DNA of 64,000 nucleotides from Cyclobacteriaceae bacterium (GTDB taxonomy: Bacteria > Bacteroidota > Bacteroidia > Cytophagales > Cyclobacteriaceae). Of this stretch, positions 8,267 to 16,716 are shown piece after piece; the first letter of the stretch is position 1; each line of letters opens with the position of its first letter. The notes beneath the pieces were generated by a model. It was given only the letters and a program-made list of their open reading frames with translations, ran no database searches and was not told the DNA's origin. The translations under genes and the position numbers were made by a program. Location of the stretch: the NCBI GenBank assembly GCA_016786585.1, contig JAEUUI010000024.1:62001-126000 (forward strand), given 5' to 3'.

Positions 8267-8807
8267 ATCTTGCATAAGTGCCTTTGCGGTTAGCCTGATC
8301 AATCATCGCCTTCAGGTTTTCACGGGCTTTGGCGAGGTTTGATTTAGAGGTACCTTCTGAAATATTCAGAATCGTTGAAATCTCTTCATGTGTGAACCCA
8401 TCGATAACATGCAGGTTAAATACAGCACGGTATGCGGGCGTAAGGTTTTGAATCATTCCGATAAGCTCAGCATATGAGATATCATCCAGCACGGTACCCA
8501 CAGTTGGTTCAGACACCTTATCGGCCGATGCTTCAACGTGATTGTAATGCTTCGATTCCTTACGGTAATGATCGATCGCAGCGTTGATCATAATCTTCCG
8601 CATCCATCCCTTGAAGGAAGATTCAGTTTCGTGCTGATCAATTTTCTGGTACACTTTCATAAACCCGTCATTCACAATTTCTCTTGCCTCCTCATAGGAC
8701 CGGCAGTAACGAACGCAGATGCTCATGGCATAGCCATAGTAATGCTGGTACAGCAAACGCTGACTTTCCCGGTCGTTTTTTTTACAACCTTCCAGCAGTA
8801 GCCTCAT
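8256..8807 (-). CDS. ECF-type RNA polymerase sigma factor
   Basis: Sigma-70 family protein of about 183 residues from ATG 8807, which has an AGGA-like ribosome site about 8 bases upstream. GTG 8840 and TTG 8852 are longer alternatives. Region 2 is visible in QRLLYQHYYGYAM through FKGWMRKIMINAAIDHYRK. Region 4 is in LTPAYRAVFNLHVIDGFTHEEISTIL, with the SEGTSKSNLAKAR helix-turn-helix. It heads the minus-strand run and probably controls it, with the overlapping downstream gene as its membrane regulator. Target promoters cannot be inferred from one window. Confidence 0.88.
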   Translation of the reverse strand: MRLLLEGCKKNDRESQRLLYQHYYGYAMSICVRYCRSYEEAREIVNDGFMKVYQKIDQHETESSFKGWMRKIMINAAIDHYRKESKHYNHVEASADKVSEPTVGTVLDDISYAELIGMIQNLTPAYRAVFNLHVIDGFTHEEISTILNISEGTSKSNLAKARENLKAMIDQANRKGTYARYVR

Positions 8808-9142
8808 GGGAGCTTCCTCGTTAGTCAAAAAATTTTCCACAGGACGGAGCAATTCGAAAAAGGGTTGCCTCCGACAAGAAATTTACTGATAAAAATCCGG
8901 GAGCGTGCGCATTTATGCCCTGAATGGCAGAATACGACATGAAAGTTAACTTTTGACGGGTTTGCTGAAGGGCTTAAAACAGAAAATCCCCCGAAGTCCT
9001 GGACCCCGGGGGATAATCATTGTCTATAGTTGGCTTTAATCTGATGTAAATGTATGCGCAGCCGCGGAACCGGCCATTCCTGAATCGGTGACCTGCGAAA
9101 AATACGGATGAATTGTCGAATACGTGGACGAAGATACTGTCG
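8808..9142. other. Intergenic region upstream of the ECF-sigma operon
   Basis: About 335 bases with no assigned gene. It contains a strong minus-strand hairpin (8986-9014). An uninterrupted minus-strand frame ends at a TAA at 9036-9038 and runs upstream into the 62-residue ORF at a -1 offset; its residues (for example STYSTIHPYFSQV, AAAHTFTSD) look protein-like. The part between the hairpin and the sigma gene should hold the sigma operon promoter. A TAAATTTC at 8878-8885 (minus) is a weak -7 candidate. Confidence 0.5.
8986..9014 (-). terminator. Hairpin terminator on the minus strand
   Basis: Perfect 8-bp stem ATCCCCCG / CGGGGGAT around a 13-base loop. In the minus-strand transcript it is followed by UUUCUGUUUU, so it fits an intrinsic terminator for transcripts coming from the small ORF at 9331. 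It also insulates the sigma operon from the ribosomal-protein operon. Confidence 0.6.
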
Positions 9143-9331
9143 CTACGGGTTGAGCCCTGCAGAATCTTTCGTTATAGAGTCCTTTTTCAAATACTGTTTT
9201 TCAAGCCTCTCTTTAAGTTGCGGTTTAGAGCCCGGAAAAGTTGTTCGGGTAGATATGTCGTAGCTGGTGTACAGCAGCGCAATCATAAAAACGGCCGCCA
9301 GGCCTGCAAAGATTTTCTTGGAACGGGTCAC
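9143..9331 (-). CDS. Small hypothetical membrane protein (62 residues)
   Basis: GTG start at 9331, with an in-frame TAA four codons upstream, so the start is well bounded. Positively charged N-terminus (MTRSKK), one hydrophobic helix (about residues 7-24), then a hydrophilic, charged tail. It resembles many small exported or anchored proteins of Bacteroidota, but I recognise no family. It lies just after the rplT terminator, so it needs its own promoter or readthrough. The frame may continue after a -1 shift near 9143 to a stop at 9036, right before the hairpin. Confidence 0.5.
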   Translation of the reverse strand: MTRSKKIFAGLAAVFMIALLYTSYDISTRTTFPGSKPQLKERLEKQYLKKDSITKDSAGLNP

Positions 9332-9343
9332 AACGAATTCTTA

Positions 9344-9370
9344 AAATTAAAAAAGGGGCTTTCGCCCCTC
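9344..9370 (-). terminator. Intrinsic terminator after rplT
   Basis: Stem AGGGGC / GCCCCT (9354-9359 with 9364-9369) closed by a four-base loop (GAAA in the transcript). On the minus strand it is followed by a run of U residues, a classic Rho-independent terminator 6 bases after the rplT stop. It ends the thrS-infC-rpmI-rplT operon. Confidence 0.85.
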
Positions 9371-9374
9371 TCTC

Positions 9375-9719
9375 TTATTTCACCTTATTAACCACTGCAT
9401 CGAATGTTGCAGGGTGGTTCATTGCCAAATCAGCAAGTACTTTACGATTCAGGTCGATGCCTGACTTCTTAAGCTTGCCCATAAATGACGAGTAGCTTAA
9501 TCCATGCGGGCGAACGCCTGCATTGATACGCTGAATCCAGATTGCTCTGAATTCTCTTTTCTTTTGCTTTCTGTCGCGGTATGCGTACACGAGACCTTTC
9601 TCAACTGCATTTTTCGCAACAGTCCAAACGTTTTTCTTACGACCGAAGAAGCCTTTGGCGAGCTTCAGGATCCTTTTTCTTCTCTCGCGAGACGCTACAT
9701 TGTTTACTGAACGTGGCAT
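9375..9719 (-). CDS. rplT: 50S ribosomal protein L20
   Basis: 114 residues, basic, the normal L20 length. The start [19 protein letters not shown] and the segment [13 protein letters not shown]-like [19 protein letters not shown] are diagnostic. It binds 23S rRNA early in 50S assembly. It is last in the thrS-infC-rpmI-rplT order, 107 bases after rpmI, and is followed by an intrinsic terminator. In other bacteria L20 represses its own operon by binding the mRNA; no such leader structure was resolved here. Confidence 0.98.
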   Translation of the reverse strand: MPRSVNNVASRERRKRILKLAKGFFGRKKNVWTVAKNAVEKGLVYAYRDRKQKKREFRAIWIQRINAGVRPHGLSYSSFMGKLKKSGIDLNRKVLADLAMNHPATFDAVVNKVK

Positions 9720-9826
9720 AAATTTAATTTTTTGGCTGGTGGCGTTCCCTTGCGGGATTCTTAAAGCTCAACAGCCGGGTTAAACAATAAAACCTAAACG
9801 ACAACGCTTTTCAGGGCGCTGATATC

Positions 9827-10027
9827 TTACAAAGAATGAGGCAACATGAACTTCACGTTCTTCATGTCGGTCGCTTTCACGATCGCCTTCTTGCCCAGTC
9901 TTCTTTTTTGCTTGGTTTCTTTTTTAGTTAAGATGTGGTTCTTGTAAGCGCGCTTGTGCTTCACTTTACCGGTACCGGTAACCTTGAACCGCTTCTTTGC
10001 TCCTGATTTGGTTTTTACTTTAGGCAT
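9827..10027 (-). CDS. rpmI: 50S ribosomal protein L35
   Basis: 66 residues, very basic, with the L35 start MPKVKTKSGAKKRFKVTG and the HILTKKETKQKRRL core. It is a component of the large ribosomal subunit. It lies between infC (23 bases upstream) and rplT in the conserved translation operon. Length and residues are fully normal. Confidence 0.98.
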   Translation of the reverse strand: MPKVKTKSGAKKRFKVTGTGKVKHKRAYKNHILTKKETKQKRRLGKKAIVKATDMKNVKFMLPHSL

Positions 10028-10050
10028 TTTATAAACTATTAAACTAACTC

Positions 10051-10584
10051 TTACTTTTTAGGCTTCGGTACAACGAACATCGACATCCGTTTCCCCTCCA
10101 GCTTCGGCATTCCTTCCACTTTTCCGTACTCCTCAAGACCCTGCGCAAACTTGAGCAACAAAATCTCCCCACGTTCCTTATACACGATTGTACGTCCGGC
10201 AAAAAACACAGTCGCTTTCACCTTCGAACCCTCCTGCAAAAAGTTGATAGCATGTTTCAGCTTAAAGTTGAAATCGTGCTCATCCGTGTTCGGGCCGAAG
10301 CGGATCTCTTTGATCACCACCTTCAAGGCCTTCGACTTAATCTCCTTCTGCTTCTTCTTTTGCTCGTACTTAAACTTCGAGTAGTCAGTAACCTTGCAAA
10401 CCGGAGGATCGGCATTCGGGGAAATCTCCACCAGGTCAAGACCTTGCTCCTTGGCAATTTTAATCGCCTCCTGAACAGGGTAAACGTCAACCTTTACGTT
10501 CTCTCCAACTAACCGCACGCGGGGCGCAGTTATTCGCTCATTAATCTTGTAAGGCTCTTCCGGCCTTGCTGGGCCCCTTCGCAT
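10051..10584 (-). CDS. infC: Translation initiation factor IF-3
   Basis: 177 residues from ATG 10584. The N-terminal domain contains [18 protein letters not shown] and [16 protein letters not shown]; the basic linker [13 protein letters not shown] follows; the C-terminal domain contains [13 protein letters not shown]. It binds the 30S subunit and checks initiation. The frame stays open for eight more codons to an ATT at 10608, with an in-frame TAA three codons further upstream. An AUU start is the known self-regulating start of infC in Escherichia coli, so that alternative deserves notice. It lies downstream of thrS. Confidence 0.96.
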   Translation of the reverse strand: MRRGPARPEEPYKINERITAPRVRLVGENVKVDVYPVQEAIKIAKEQGLDLVEISPNADPPVCKVTDYSKFKYEQKKKQKEIKSKALKVVIKEIRFGPNTDEHDFNFKLKHAINFLQEGSKVKATVFFAGRTIVYKERGEILLLKFAQGLEEYGKVEGMPKLEGKRMSMFVVPKPKK

Positions 10585-10735
10585 GGGCCTGTTGATCGGG
10601 TTATTAATACTTCTTTACTGTTTAAATTTCACAAAAGAGGTGCAAATATCGCTTTATTCTGTCAAAATAACAAACTTCTCTCGAAACAACCATCATCCAG
10701 AAGCTTAGCCAGGCATCCGATTCCGTTTGAATACA

Positions 10736-10780
10736 GGAATTCTTCGTTCCCCGGTAACTCTGATCGCTCAGAAATGACGT
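10736..10780. repeat. Diverged copy of an ATTCTTCG...CGCTCAGAATGACG intergenic repeat
   Basis: The stretch between infC and thrS contains ATTCTTCG and, after an insertion, CGCTCAGAAATGACGT. These are the two ends of the tandem repeat at 27602-27687. It looks like a degenerate copy of a dispersed intergenic element. No function can be seen. The rest of the 10609-10792 gap shows nothing else. Confidence 0.4.
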
Positions 10781-10792
10781 CCGCTGGCCGAA

Positions 10793-12730
10793 TTACGCCA
10801 GTGGTGTGGCAGCTTCTTTACGAAACTGTTCCACGAAATCAGCCAGCAGCAAACTTCCGAGGTCGCCCTTTCCATGCCTGCGCACCGAAACCTTTTCTTC
10901 GGCTGCCTCGCGCTCACCTACGATGAGCATGTACGGCACTTTCTTCACTTCGGCATCCCGGATTTTACGTTGAATCTTTTCATCACGATCATCTAAAAAT
11001 CCTCTGATATCCAGCTCTTTAAGCATATCGATCACCTTCTGACCGTAATCATTAAATCGTTCAGAAATCGGCAATACCGCGATCTGGTCTGGCGAAAGCC
11101 ACAACGGGAAGTTACCCCCGCAATGTTCGATCAGCACGGCAACAAAGCGTTCCAGCGAACCGAATGGCGCACGGTGAATCATCACCGGGCGGTGCTTCTG
11201 GTTATCGGAACCCACGTACTCCAATTCGAAACGCTCTGGCAGGTTGTAGTCAACCTGGATTGTTCCGAGCTGCCAGCTGCGGCCGAGCGCATCTCGTACC
11301 ATGAAGTCGAGCTTCGGACCGTAAAAAGCTGCCTCCCCCTGCACTGCCACTGTCTTCAGGCCGCGTTCATCAGCTGCCTCCTGGATTTGCTTTTCAGCAA
11401 GATCCCACTGGCTGTCTTCACCAATGTATTTCGTCTTGTTTGCCGGATCGCGAAGCGATACCTGCGCGGTATAATTCTCGAATCCCAATGATTTGAACAC
11501 ATGCATCACCAGGTCGATCACTTTCACAAATTCTTCTTTTACCTGATCCGGACGACAGAAGATGTGTGCATCATCCTGCGTAAAGCCGCGTACGCGTGTA
11601 AGTCCATGTAACTCCCCGCTTTGCTCGTAACGGTAAACGGTTCCGAATTCCGCCAAGCGGATCGGAAGATCACGGTACGAACGTGGTTTGGTTTTATATA
11701 TCTCGCAGTGGTGCGGACAATTCATTGGCTTCAACAGAAACTCCTCGCCTTCATCGGGTGTATGAATCGGCTGGAAAGAATCCTTGCCATATTTTTCGTA
11801 GTGACCTGATGTTACATATAACTGCTTACCACCAATGTGCGGAGTAACAACCGGATCGTACCCGGCTTTGATCTGTGCCCTGCGCATGAACTGTTCGAGA
11901 CGTTCACGCAACAGTGTTCCTTTCGGCAGCCACAACGGCAAGCCCATCCCTACCTTTTCAGAGAAGGCAAACAACTCGAGTTCCTTACCAAGCTTGCGAT
12001 GGTCGCGCTTTTTGGCTTCTTCAAGGAGAAAAAGATATTCATCAAGTTCTTTCTGTTTCGGGAACGTGATACCGTACACGCGGGTCAGCATCTTGTTCTT
12101 TTCGTCACCCCGCCAGTACGCACCGGCAACATTGAGCAGCTTAACGGCTTTGATGAAGCCTGTATGTGGCAAGTGCGGTCCGCGGCAGAGGTCAACAAAG
12201 TTGCCTTGCTGGTAGAACGTAATCTTGCCGTCTTCGAGTCCGTTGATCAGTTCCAGTTTGTACTGATCACCTTTCTTCGTGAAGTAGTCGATTGCCTCCG
12301 CTTTACTCACGTCCCTGCGTTCAAACCGGCTCTCTTTTTTGGCGAGCTCCTTCATCTTTGCCTCTACCTTGGCAAGATCGTCCTCCCCGAAAGCCCGATC
12401 TCCTAAATCGACATCGTAATAAAAACCATTCTCAATTGGTGGGCCAATACCAAATTTTGTACCCGGGTAAAGTTCTTCAAGCGCTTCTGCGAACAAGTGG
12501 GCAGACGAATGCCAGAAAGAATACTTCCCTCCCGCATCGTTCCACGTAAGAATCTTAATCGCTGAATCTTTTTCAATCGGACGGGCCAGATCACGGATCT
12601 CGCCATCTACTTCAATCGCCAGTGAAACCCGGGCTAACCCCTCGCTGATGCTTTGAGCAACCTGCATTCCGGTTACGCCTTTCGGATACTCTCTGACACT
12701 GCCATCGGGCAGAGTAATCTTAACGTTCAT
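10793..12730 (-). CDS. thrS: Threonyl-tRNA synthetase
   Basis: 645 residues, the normal length. Order: N-terminal TGS domain (about 1-60), editing domain with the [11 protein letters not shown] zinc/His motif, class II catalytic core with [10 protein letters not shown] (zinc Cys and His), [14 protein letters not shown] (motif 2) and a C-terminal anticodon-binding domain beginning near [10 protein letters not shown]. It charges tRNA-Thr in the cytoplasm. It is first in the thrS-infC-rpmI-rplT cluster. A weak CATATTTG -7-like sequence at 12748-12755 (minus) lies upstream. No T-box leader is present. Confidence 0.98.
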   Translation of the reverse strand: MNVKITLPDGSVREYPKGVTGMQVAQSISEGLARVSLAIEVDGEIRDLARPIEKDSAIKILTWNDAGGKYSFWHSSAHLFAEALEELYPGTKFGIGPPIENGFYYDVDLGDRAFGEDDLAKVEAKMKELAKKESRFERRDVSKAEAIDYFTKKGDQYKLELINGLEDGKITFYQQGNFVDLCRGPHLPHTGFIKAVKLLNVAGAYWRGDEKNKMLTRVYGITFPKQKELDEYLFLLEEAKKRDHRKLGKELELFAFSEKVGMGLPLWLPKGTLLRERLEQFMRRAQIKAGYDPVVTPHIGGKQLYVTSGHYEKYGKDSFQPIHTPDEGEEFLLKPMNCPHHCEIYKTKPRSYRDLPIRLAEFGTVYRYEQSGELHGLTRVRGFTQDDAHIFCRPDQVKEEFVKVIDLVMHVFKSLGFENYTAQVSLRDPANKTKYIGEDSQWDLAEKQIQEAADERGLKTVAVQGEAAFYGPKLDFMVRDALGRSWQLGTIQVDYNLPERFELEYVGSDNQKHRPVMIHRAPFGSLERFVAVLIEHCGGNFPLWLSPDQIAVLPISERFNDYGQKVIDMLKELDIRGFLDDRDEKIQRKIRDAEVKKVPYMLIVGEREAAEEKVSVRRHGKGDLGSLLLADFVEQFRKEAATPLA

Positions 12731-12784
12731 ACTTAAAAATAAGACTGCAAATATGCACTTTTTATCCGTGCTGTGGGAAGTGAA

Positions 12785-15313
12785 TTACAGGTCGAGGTGC
12801 GCGCTCACAAGTATCCCGAAGCTCCGGGTTTTCACCTTCGGGTCGTAGTCGAGGTACGTGAGGCGATGCATGAAATCAACCCGGAAAAATTTGAAGATGT
12901 TGGCCACGCCATAGCCCAGTTCGACATACGGCTTACCGCGTTCGAGGAAGCCAACTGCGAGCGATTTGCGTCCGTCAGGCAACACGTTGTCCTCCAGCAA
13001 AAGATCTTTGTTTTTCTTGCTCAGGCCTCCGTACAGCACGTTCGCGCTTCCTACCAGGCGCCATTTCAGTTTCCGCATAAGCGGAATTCTGTTCAGGAGA
13101 AATCCTTCGAAGTTATGCTGGTATTGAAACGAAGCGTAGCTGTCGCTGACAAACTCTCCGAAGTTCATCAAGTTGTAGGTCGCGGTTGTATAGAATGCAG
13201 TCTCGTTACCGAGGTGATACGCCAGCAGCGGATACGGAAGTGCTTCAAAAATGTACTCGCCTGTAAGCTTCGCACGGCCATTACCGAGGATACCGTAGCG
13301 GATCGGCTGGTCAATTGAAAGCCGGGTCTTATTGTATGTAAAGTCGCTTCCGAAAACGCCTTTAAGACCGTGTATGTAGGTAGCAGTAATGATTGGCCAG
13401 TTGGTTACTCCTAAACTGTACCGGATGTTTTGTCCCTGCACAAAAAGCTCATCCCGCGCGAACCGGGCCTCCAGAACAACTTCGGAGGTCTGAAAGCTTT
13501 CTTCGGCACGACTGTGATCCTCCGGGTTTGAGTAGTATCCAAAATTAAAGGCTGGTGAAAACGTGTTGTAGCGGACTGCAATACGCTGCTGAAATCCTTT
13601 GAAGAACTCGCGCTGGAAATTGATTCTGTGTTCATCGAAGTAATATCCCCTGCGGAATTTGCCCCAGCGCTGAGCCGCGAGGAAGATGTAGTTGTCGGCC
13701 AGGGCTTCGTCATCCACCCCGATCCGGTTAAGGTCCTTTCGCGTCCGGAAACTTAACGTAGTGTAGTGCTTTCGTTCCAGGATGCGGGTGATATTGAGGT
13801 TGTATTTGAACTGCTCGTCTTTAAATCCGTAACCCAAACCCATGCCGAGCATCCATTTCTTGCTGAAATGTTCCGTGGTGCGGAAGCCGGGCTGAAAACG
13901 AAACCCTTCAATGTTGTTGATGGACGCGATTGACATGATCGGCCCGATCTCGAACTTGCCAACTTCGTAGTATCCGTTAACCGCCAGCAGGATCAGATCG
14001 GTATAAGTTTTTACAATCGGAATATTCTGAAGCGTATCGATCATCCGGTAAACACTTTTCTCGGTGGACGAAAGCGGTTCATGCCGGAGTGTGTCCCAGT
14101 ATTCTTCGTCTTTGTTATCATAGGCGTGATCATCGAGCACGATGGCCTGCGCATAGAACGAAGGATCGCGTGGCTTGTCGATTACAACATTTTTGTTCGA
14201 GGTGTAGAACTTCGCCAGCATACCGGCTGTGTTCTGTGTAAGCTCACTGACATCAATCAACACCCGATTCTTCACCGGAAGCCAGGCCTGATCGCCTGTT
14301 GGATCAAGTTCCTGCTGGATTTTTATTTTCTCAATGAAGTTCAGGTTGGCCGATTTACCAACCGTAGCATCAATCTGCTTCAGCGCATACTCGTGTTTGG
14401 TTATCCACATCGTGCCCGTGAATGCAAGGTCTTGCGGACTTTTTGGATTGAAATCGACCCGGTAACAATAAAACCCGTTGATGTAAACACTGTCGATCAG
14501 GTCGTAATCGTAGTACAACCGACCGCCATCGGCAATCGGTGAAATAAAATCTTTGCCAACGATATTCAGCCAATGCTGATAAAAGTTGTACTCCTGGAAT
14601 GACGAACCGACCAGTTGCGTAACCATATCACCGTCTTCAATGCCAATTCCTGTGATTTTGGATTTTAATATGTTTTCTGTTTTTAACCGGGGGCTATCGC
14701 GATAGTAAAGCTTCGACACGTTTTCGGAGATAAACAATGGCAGAATTGGTTTACCATCTTCTCCCGCGATGCGATCAACGCTGTCCAGCACCTGGGTGAT
14801 CTTTTGTAATATTTTCCGCTTCCGGAATTTCTCCGACATGTTATCAATGTCAATTTCAATTTTGGTGTAAGCTTCGTATTCGTAAGCGGTGAGCCTGCGC
14901 TTGTCGTGTTCCTTGCGATTCTCATCAACCCTTCTCAGGATTTCAAACGCGGGGTTCTCGCCTGCGGTGAGCACGATTTCCTCCAGGTTTGTCGAGAGTT
15001 CTTCCAGCTGAAAATTGATCACCTGCGCAACACCTTTCTTTACCTTTTTGATTTTAACCTTGTATCCGACATAGGATGCCTGCAGGGAATCGGAAGGTGT
15101 TGGAGTTTTAAGGGAGTAGTTTCCATCGAAGTCGGTTGTCGTACCGATTGAGCTGCCTTTGAAAACCACGTTTGCAAATGGAATCGGGTCGCCCGAATTG
15201 GCGTCCGTTACTTTTCCCGTAATCGTGGTTTGAGTCCATCCTGCCAGGGGAAACAGGACTAGTGCCAGGAAAAAATATTTACCCACAGAACGGGTTAAAA
15301 AGCGGTTCTTCAC
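12785..15313 (-). CDS. DUF5686 outer-membrane protein with N-terminal carboxypeptidase-regulatory-like domain
   Basis: 842 residues. Signal peptide (about 1-27, ending in GWTQ); CarboxypepD_reg-like beta-sandwich (about 28-110: ITGKVTDANSGDPIPFANV, DFDGNYSL, SYVGY); then a long DUF5686 region, with a probable beta-barrel in the C-terminal half. The start is GTG at 15313; no ATG occurs between it and the upstream in-frame stop. Similar proteins are TonB-receptor-like but lack a plug domain, and their role is unknown. The stop lies about 55 bases before thrS. The last residues (FGILVSAHLDL) are strand-like with a C-terminal hydrophobic residue, as for outer-membrane insertion. Confidence 0.85.
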   Translation of the reverse strand: MKNRFLTRSVGKYFFLALVLFPLAGWTQTTITGKVTDANSGDPIPFANVVFKGSSIGTTTDFDGNYSLKTPTPSDSLQASYVGYKVKIKKVKKGVAQVINFQLEELSTNLEEIVLTAGENPAFEILRRVDENRKEHDKRRLTAYEYEAYTKIEIDIDNMSEKFRKRKILQKITQVLDSVDRIAGEDGKPILPLFISENVSKLYYRDSPRLKTENILKSKITGIGIEDGDMVTQLVGSSFQEYNFYQHWLNIVGKDFISPIADGGRLYYDYDLIDSVYINGFYCYRVDFNPKSPQDLAFTGTMWITKHEYALKQIDATVGKSANLNFIEKIKIQQELDPTGDQAWLPVKNRVLIDVSELTQNTAGMLAKFYTSNKNVVIDKPRDPSFYAQAIVLDDHAYDNKDEEYWDTLRHEPLSSTEKSVYRMIDTLQNIPIVKTYTDLILLAVNGYYEVGKFEIGPIMSIASINNIEGFRFQPGFRTTEHFSKKWMLGMGLGYGFKDEQFKYNLNITRILERKHYTTLSFRTRKDLNRIGVDDEALADNYIFLAAQRWGKFRRGYYFDEHRINFQREFFKGFQQRIAVRYNTFSPAFNFGYYSNPEDHSRAEESFQTSEVVLEARFARDELFVQGQNIRYSLGVTNWPIITATYIHGLKGVFGSDFTYNKTRLSIDQPIRYGILGNGRAKLTGEYIFEALPYPLLAYHLGNETAFYTTATYNLMNFGEFVSDSYASFQYQHNFEGFLLNRIPLMRKLKWRLVGSANVLYGGLSKKNKDLLLEDNVLPDGRKSLAVGFLERGKPYVELGYGVANIFKFFRVDFMHRLTYLDYDPKVKTRSFGILVSAHLDL

Positions 15314-15367
15314 GTGTCGATCAAACTGTAAAAATAAAGATTACGCGGTTGCGAAAACAGGGTTTCG

Positions 15368-16030
15368 TTATTTCCCTTTAAGGTTCTCTTTTTTGCCAAG
15401 AAAACGAGGCGAAGTCTTGAAAACGTATAGGTCGAGTACCGCTTTTGTTCGGGCGAAATACTCGCGGAGCCGCACTTTAAACGAGCTTTCGTAGGCCGGA
15501 CCTTCGGTGGCCATTGCTACCGCGTCAATATTGTAGTAATGACTGATAAACAGTGCACGATAGCTATGGAAAGGCTGCGTGATGATGATAATCTTATCCT
15601 GACCGAAAATCTCTTTGCTTCGGATTACTGAATCAAGTGTTCGCAAACCTGCATAATCAAGCGTTATGGCCTCTGAAGGAACCCCGCGGCTCATCAGTGC
15701 CTTTTTCATTTCGTTCGGCTCGTTGTAGAACTGCGAGGGATTGTGTCCGCTGAGAATGAAGTGATCAATCTTGCCCAACTTATAAAGTTCAGCTGCAGTC
15801 TCCATACGCTTCACGAAGAAATCGTTGGGCTGGCCGGAGATGGTTTTGTTGCTCGTGCCCAGCACCAGGCCTACACGATGGTTAGGAAGTTTATCGTAGT
15901 CGGTATAAACGAGTGCTTTTGTGCTGTTCACTACCCACACATTTGACAGATAGAACAGGAGTATGACTGCTATCACCGCTGAAACTGAAAGACGTTTCAG
16001 CCATTTCCACAAATTCTTGCGAGATTTCAC
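15368..16030 (-). CDS. SanA/ElyC/YdcF-family (DUF218) membrane protein
   Basis: About 220 residues from GTG 16030 (KSRKNLWKWLKRL); a TTG at 16039 is the only other start before an in-frame stop. A basic N-terminus and one TM helix (about 15-35) are followed by an extracytoplasmic DUF218 domain with VGLVLGTSN, FILSGHN, TLDSVIRSKEIFG and ITQPFHSYRALFI. SanA proteins affect envelope permeability and vancomycin resistance in Escherichia coli, with unknown biochemistry. It has a solo position between DUF5686 and DUF151 genes on the same strand, with gaps of 54-80 bases. Confidence 0.8.
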   Translation of the reverse strand: MKSRKNLWKWLKRLSVSAVIAVILLFYLSNVWVVNSTKALVYTDYDKLPNHRVGLVLGTSNKTISGQPNDFFVKRMETAAELYKLGKIDHFILSGHNPSQFYNEPNEMKKALMSRGVPSEAITLDYAGLRTLDSVIRSKEIFGQDKIIIITQPFHSYRALFISHYYNIDAVAMATEGPAYESSFKVRLREYFARTKAVLDLYVFKTSPRFLGKKENLKGK

Positions 16031-16108
16031 CGTAGCCAACGATCAAAACTAATGAATTACGGTGAAAGTCAGTCCACCGTTTACGTAATTGAACGCTGTT
16101 GATGATGA

Positions 16109-16714
16109 TTAGTTCCTTCGGCTGATTTCGTCACGCACTTTGGCTGCGCGTTCGTAGTCTTCCTTGTCGATTGCTTCTTTCAGGAGTTCATGCAGACGCT
16201 CTACGGAAAAGTTTTTCAGGTCGTCAGCTTTCTTCGGTGTGGCAACTTCCTTTTTAGCTTTTGCTTTCTCAGGTTTTACCTCGGCAGTTTCATCATCTGC
16301 TTCATCGGTCAGCACGATTCCGGCTTCTGCCAGAATGTTTTCGTATGTGAAAATTGGCGAATCGAATCGCAGGCCGATCGCAATCGCGTCCGATGGCCGT
16401 GCATCCACTTCCATGCGTTTTAATCCGTCCGAGCAGACGATCTTGGCAAAAAATACACCTTCCTTTAAATCAGAGATAATGATTTCCTCAACCGTAAAAT
16501 GAAAGTTATTGGCAAACGACTTGAACAAATCGTGTGTCATGGGCCGGTTCGGAATAATCTTTTCAATTTCAATCGCGATAGCCTGGGCCTCAAACATACC
16601 GATGATAATCGGCAGCCTGCGATTGCCTTCCGTTTCCCCCAGCACAAGCGCAAACGAACTCGTCTGCGACTGGCTTGAGGAAAGCCCCAATATTTCCAAC
16701 TTGATCTTCTTCAC
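16109..16714 (-). CDS. Bifunctional nuclease family protein (DUF151) with C-terminal UvrB/UvrC motif
   Basis: 201 residues. The DUF151 domain (about 1-130) shows LGLSSSQSQTSSFALVLGE, RRLPIIIGMFEAQAIA and DARPSDAIAIGLRF. A Lys/Ala/Glu-rich linker (about 135-160) follows, then a UvrBC motif (about 165-201: VERLHELLKEAIDKEDYERAAKVRDEI). The start is GTG at 16714, only two bases after the etfA stop, so it is probably co-translated with the flavoprotein genes. DUF151 proteins are reported to act as DNase/RNase in plants; the bacterial role is unsettled. This domain pairing is common in Bacteroidota. Confidence 0.88.
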   Translation of the reverse strand: MKKIKLEILGLSSSQSQTSSFALVLGETEGNRRLPIIIGMFEAQAIAIEIEKIIPNRPMTHDLFKSFANNFHFTVEEIIISDLKEGVFFAKIVCSDGLKRMEVDARPSDAIAIGLRFDSPIFTYENILAEAGIVLTDEADDETAEVKPEKAKAKKEVATPKKADDLKNFSVERLHELLKEAIDKEDYERAAKVRDEISRRN

Positions 16715-16716
16715 AA

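Noticed and set aside
9113-9391. 92-residue plus-strand frame across the small membrane ORF and rplT terminator
   Set aside because: Runs through a terminator hairpin and has Arg/Phe/Cys-rich shadow composition.
11835-12406. Overlapping antisense frames of 126 and 189 residues in thrS
   Set aside because: thrS is complete and conserved; the frames look like codon-bias artefacts.
12731-12784. T-box riboswitch before thrS
   Set aside because: The gap is about 50 bases, too short for a T-box, and no T-box core is present.
12773-13318. 181-residue plus-strand frame over the DUF5686 gene end
   Set aside because: Antisense to the barrel part of a clear gene, no recognisable domain.
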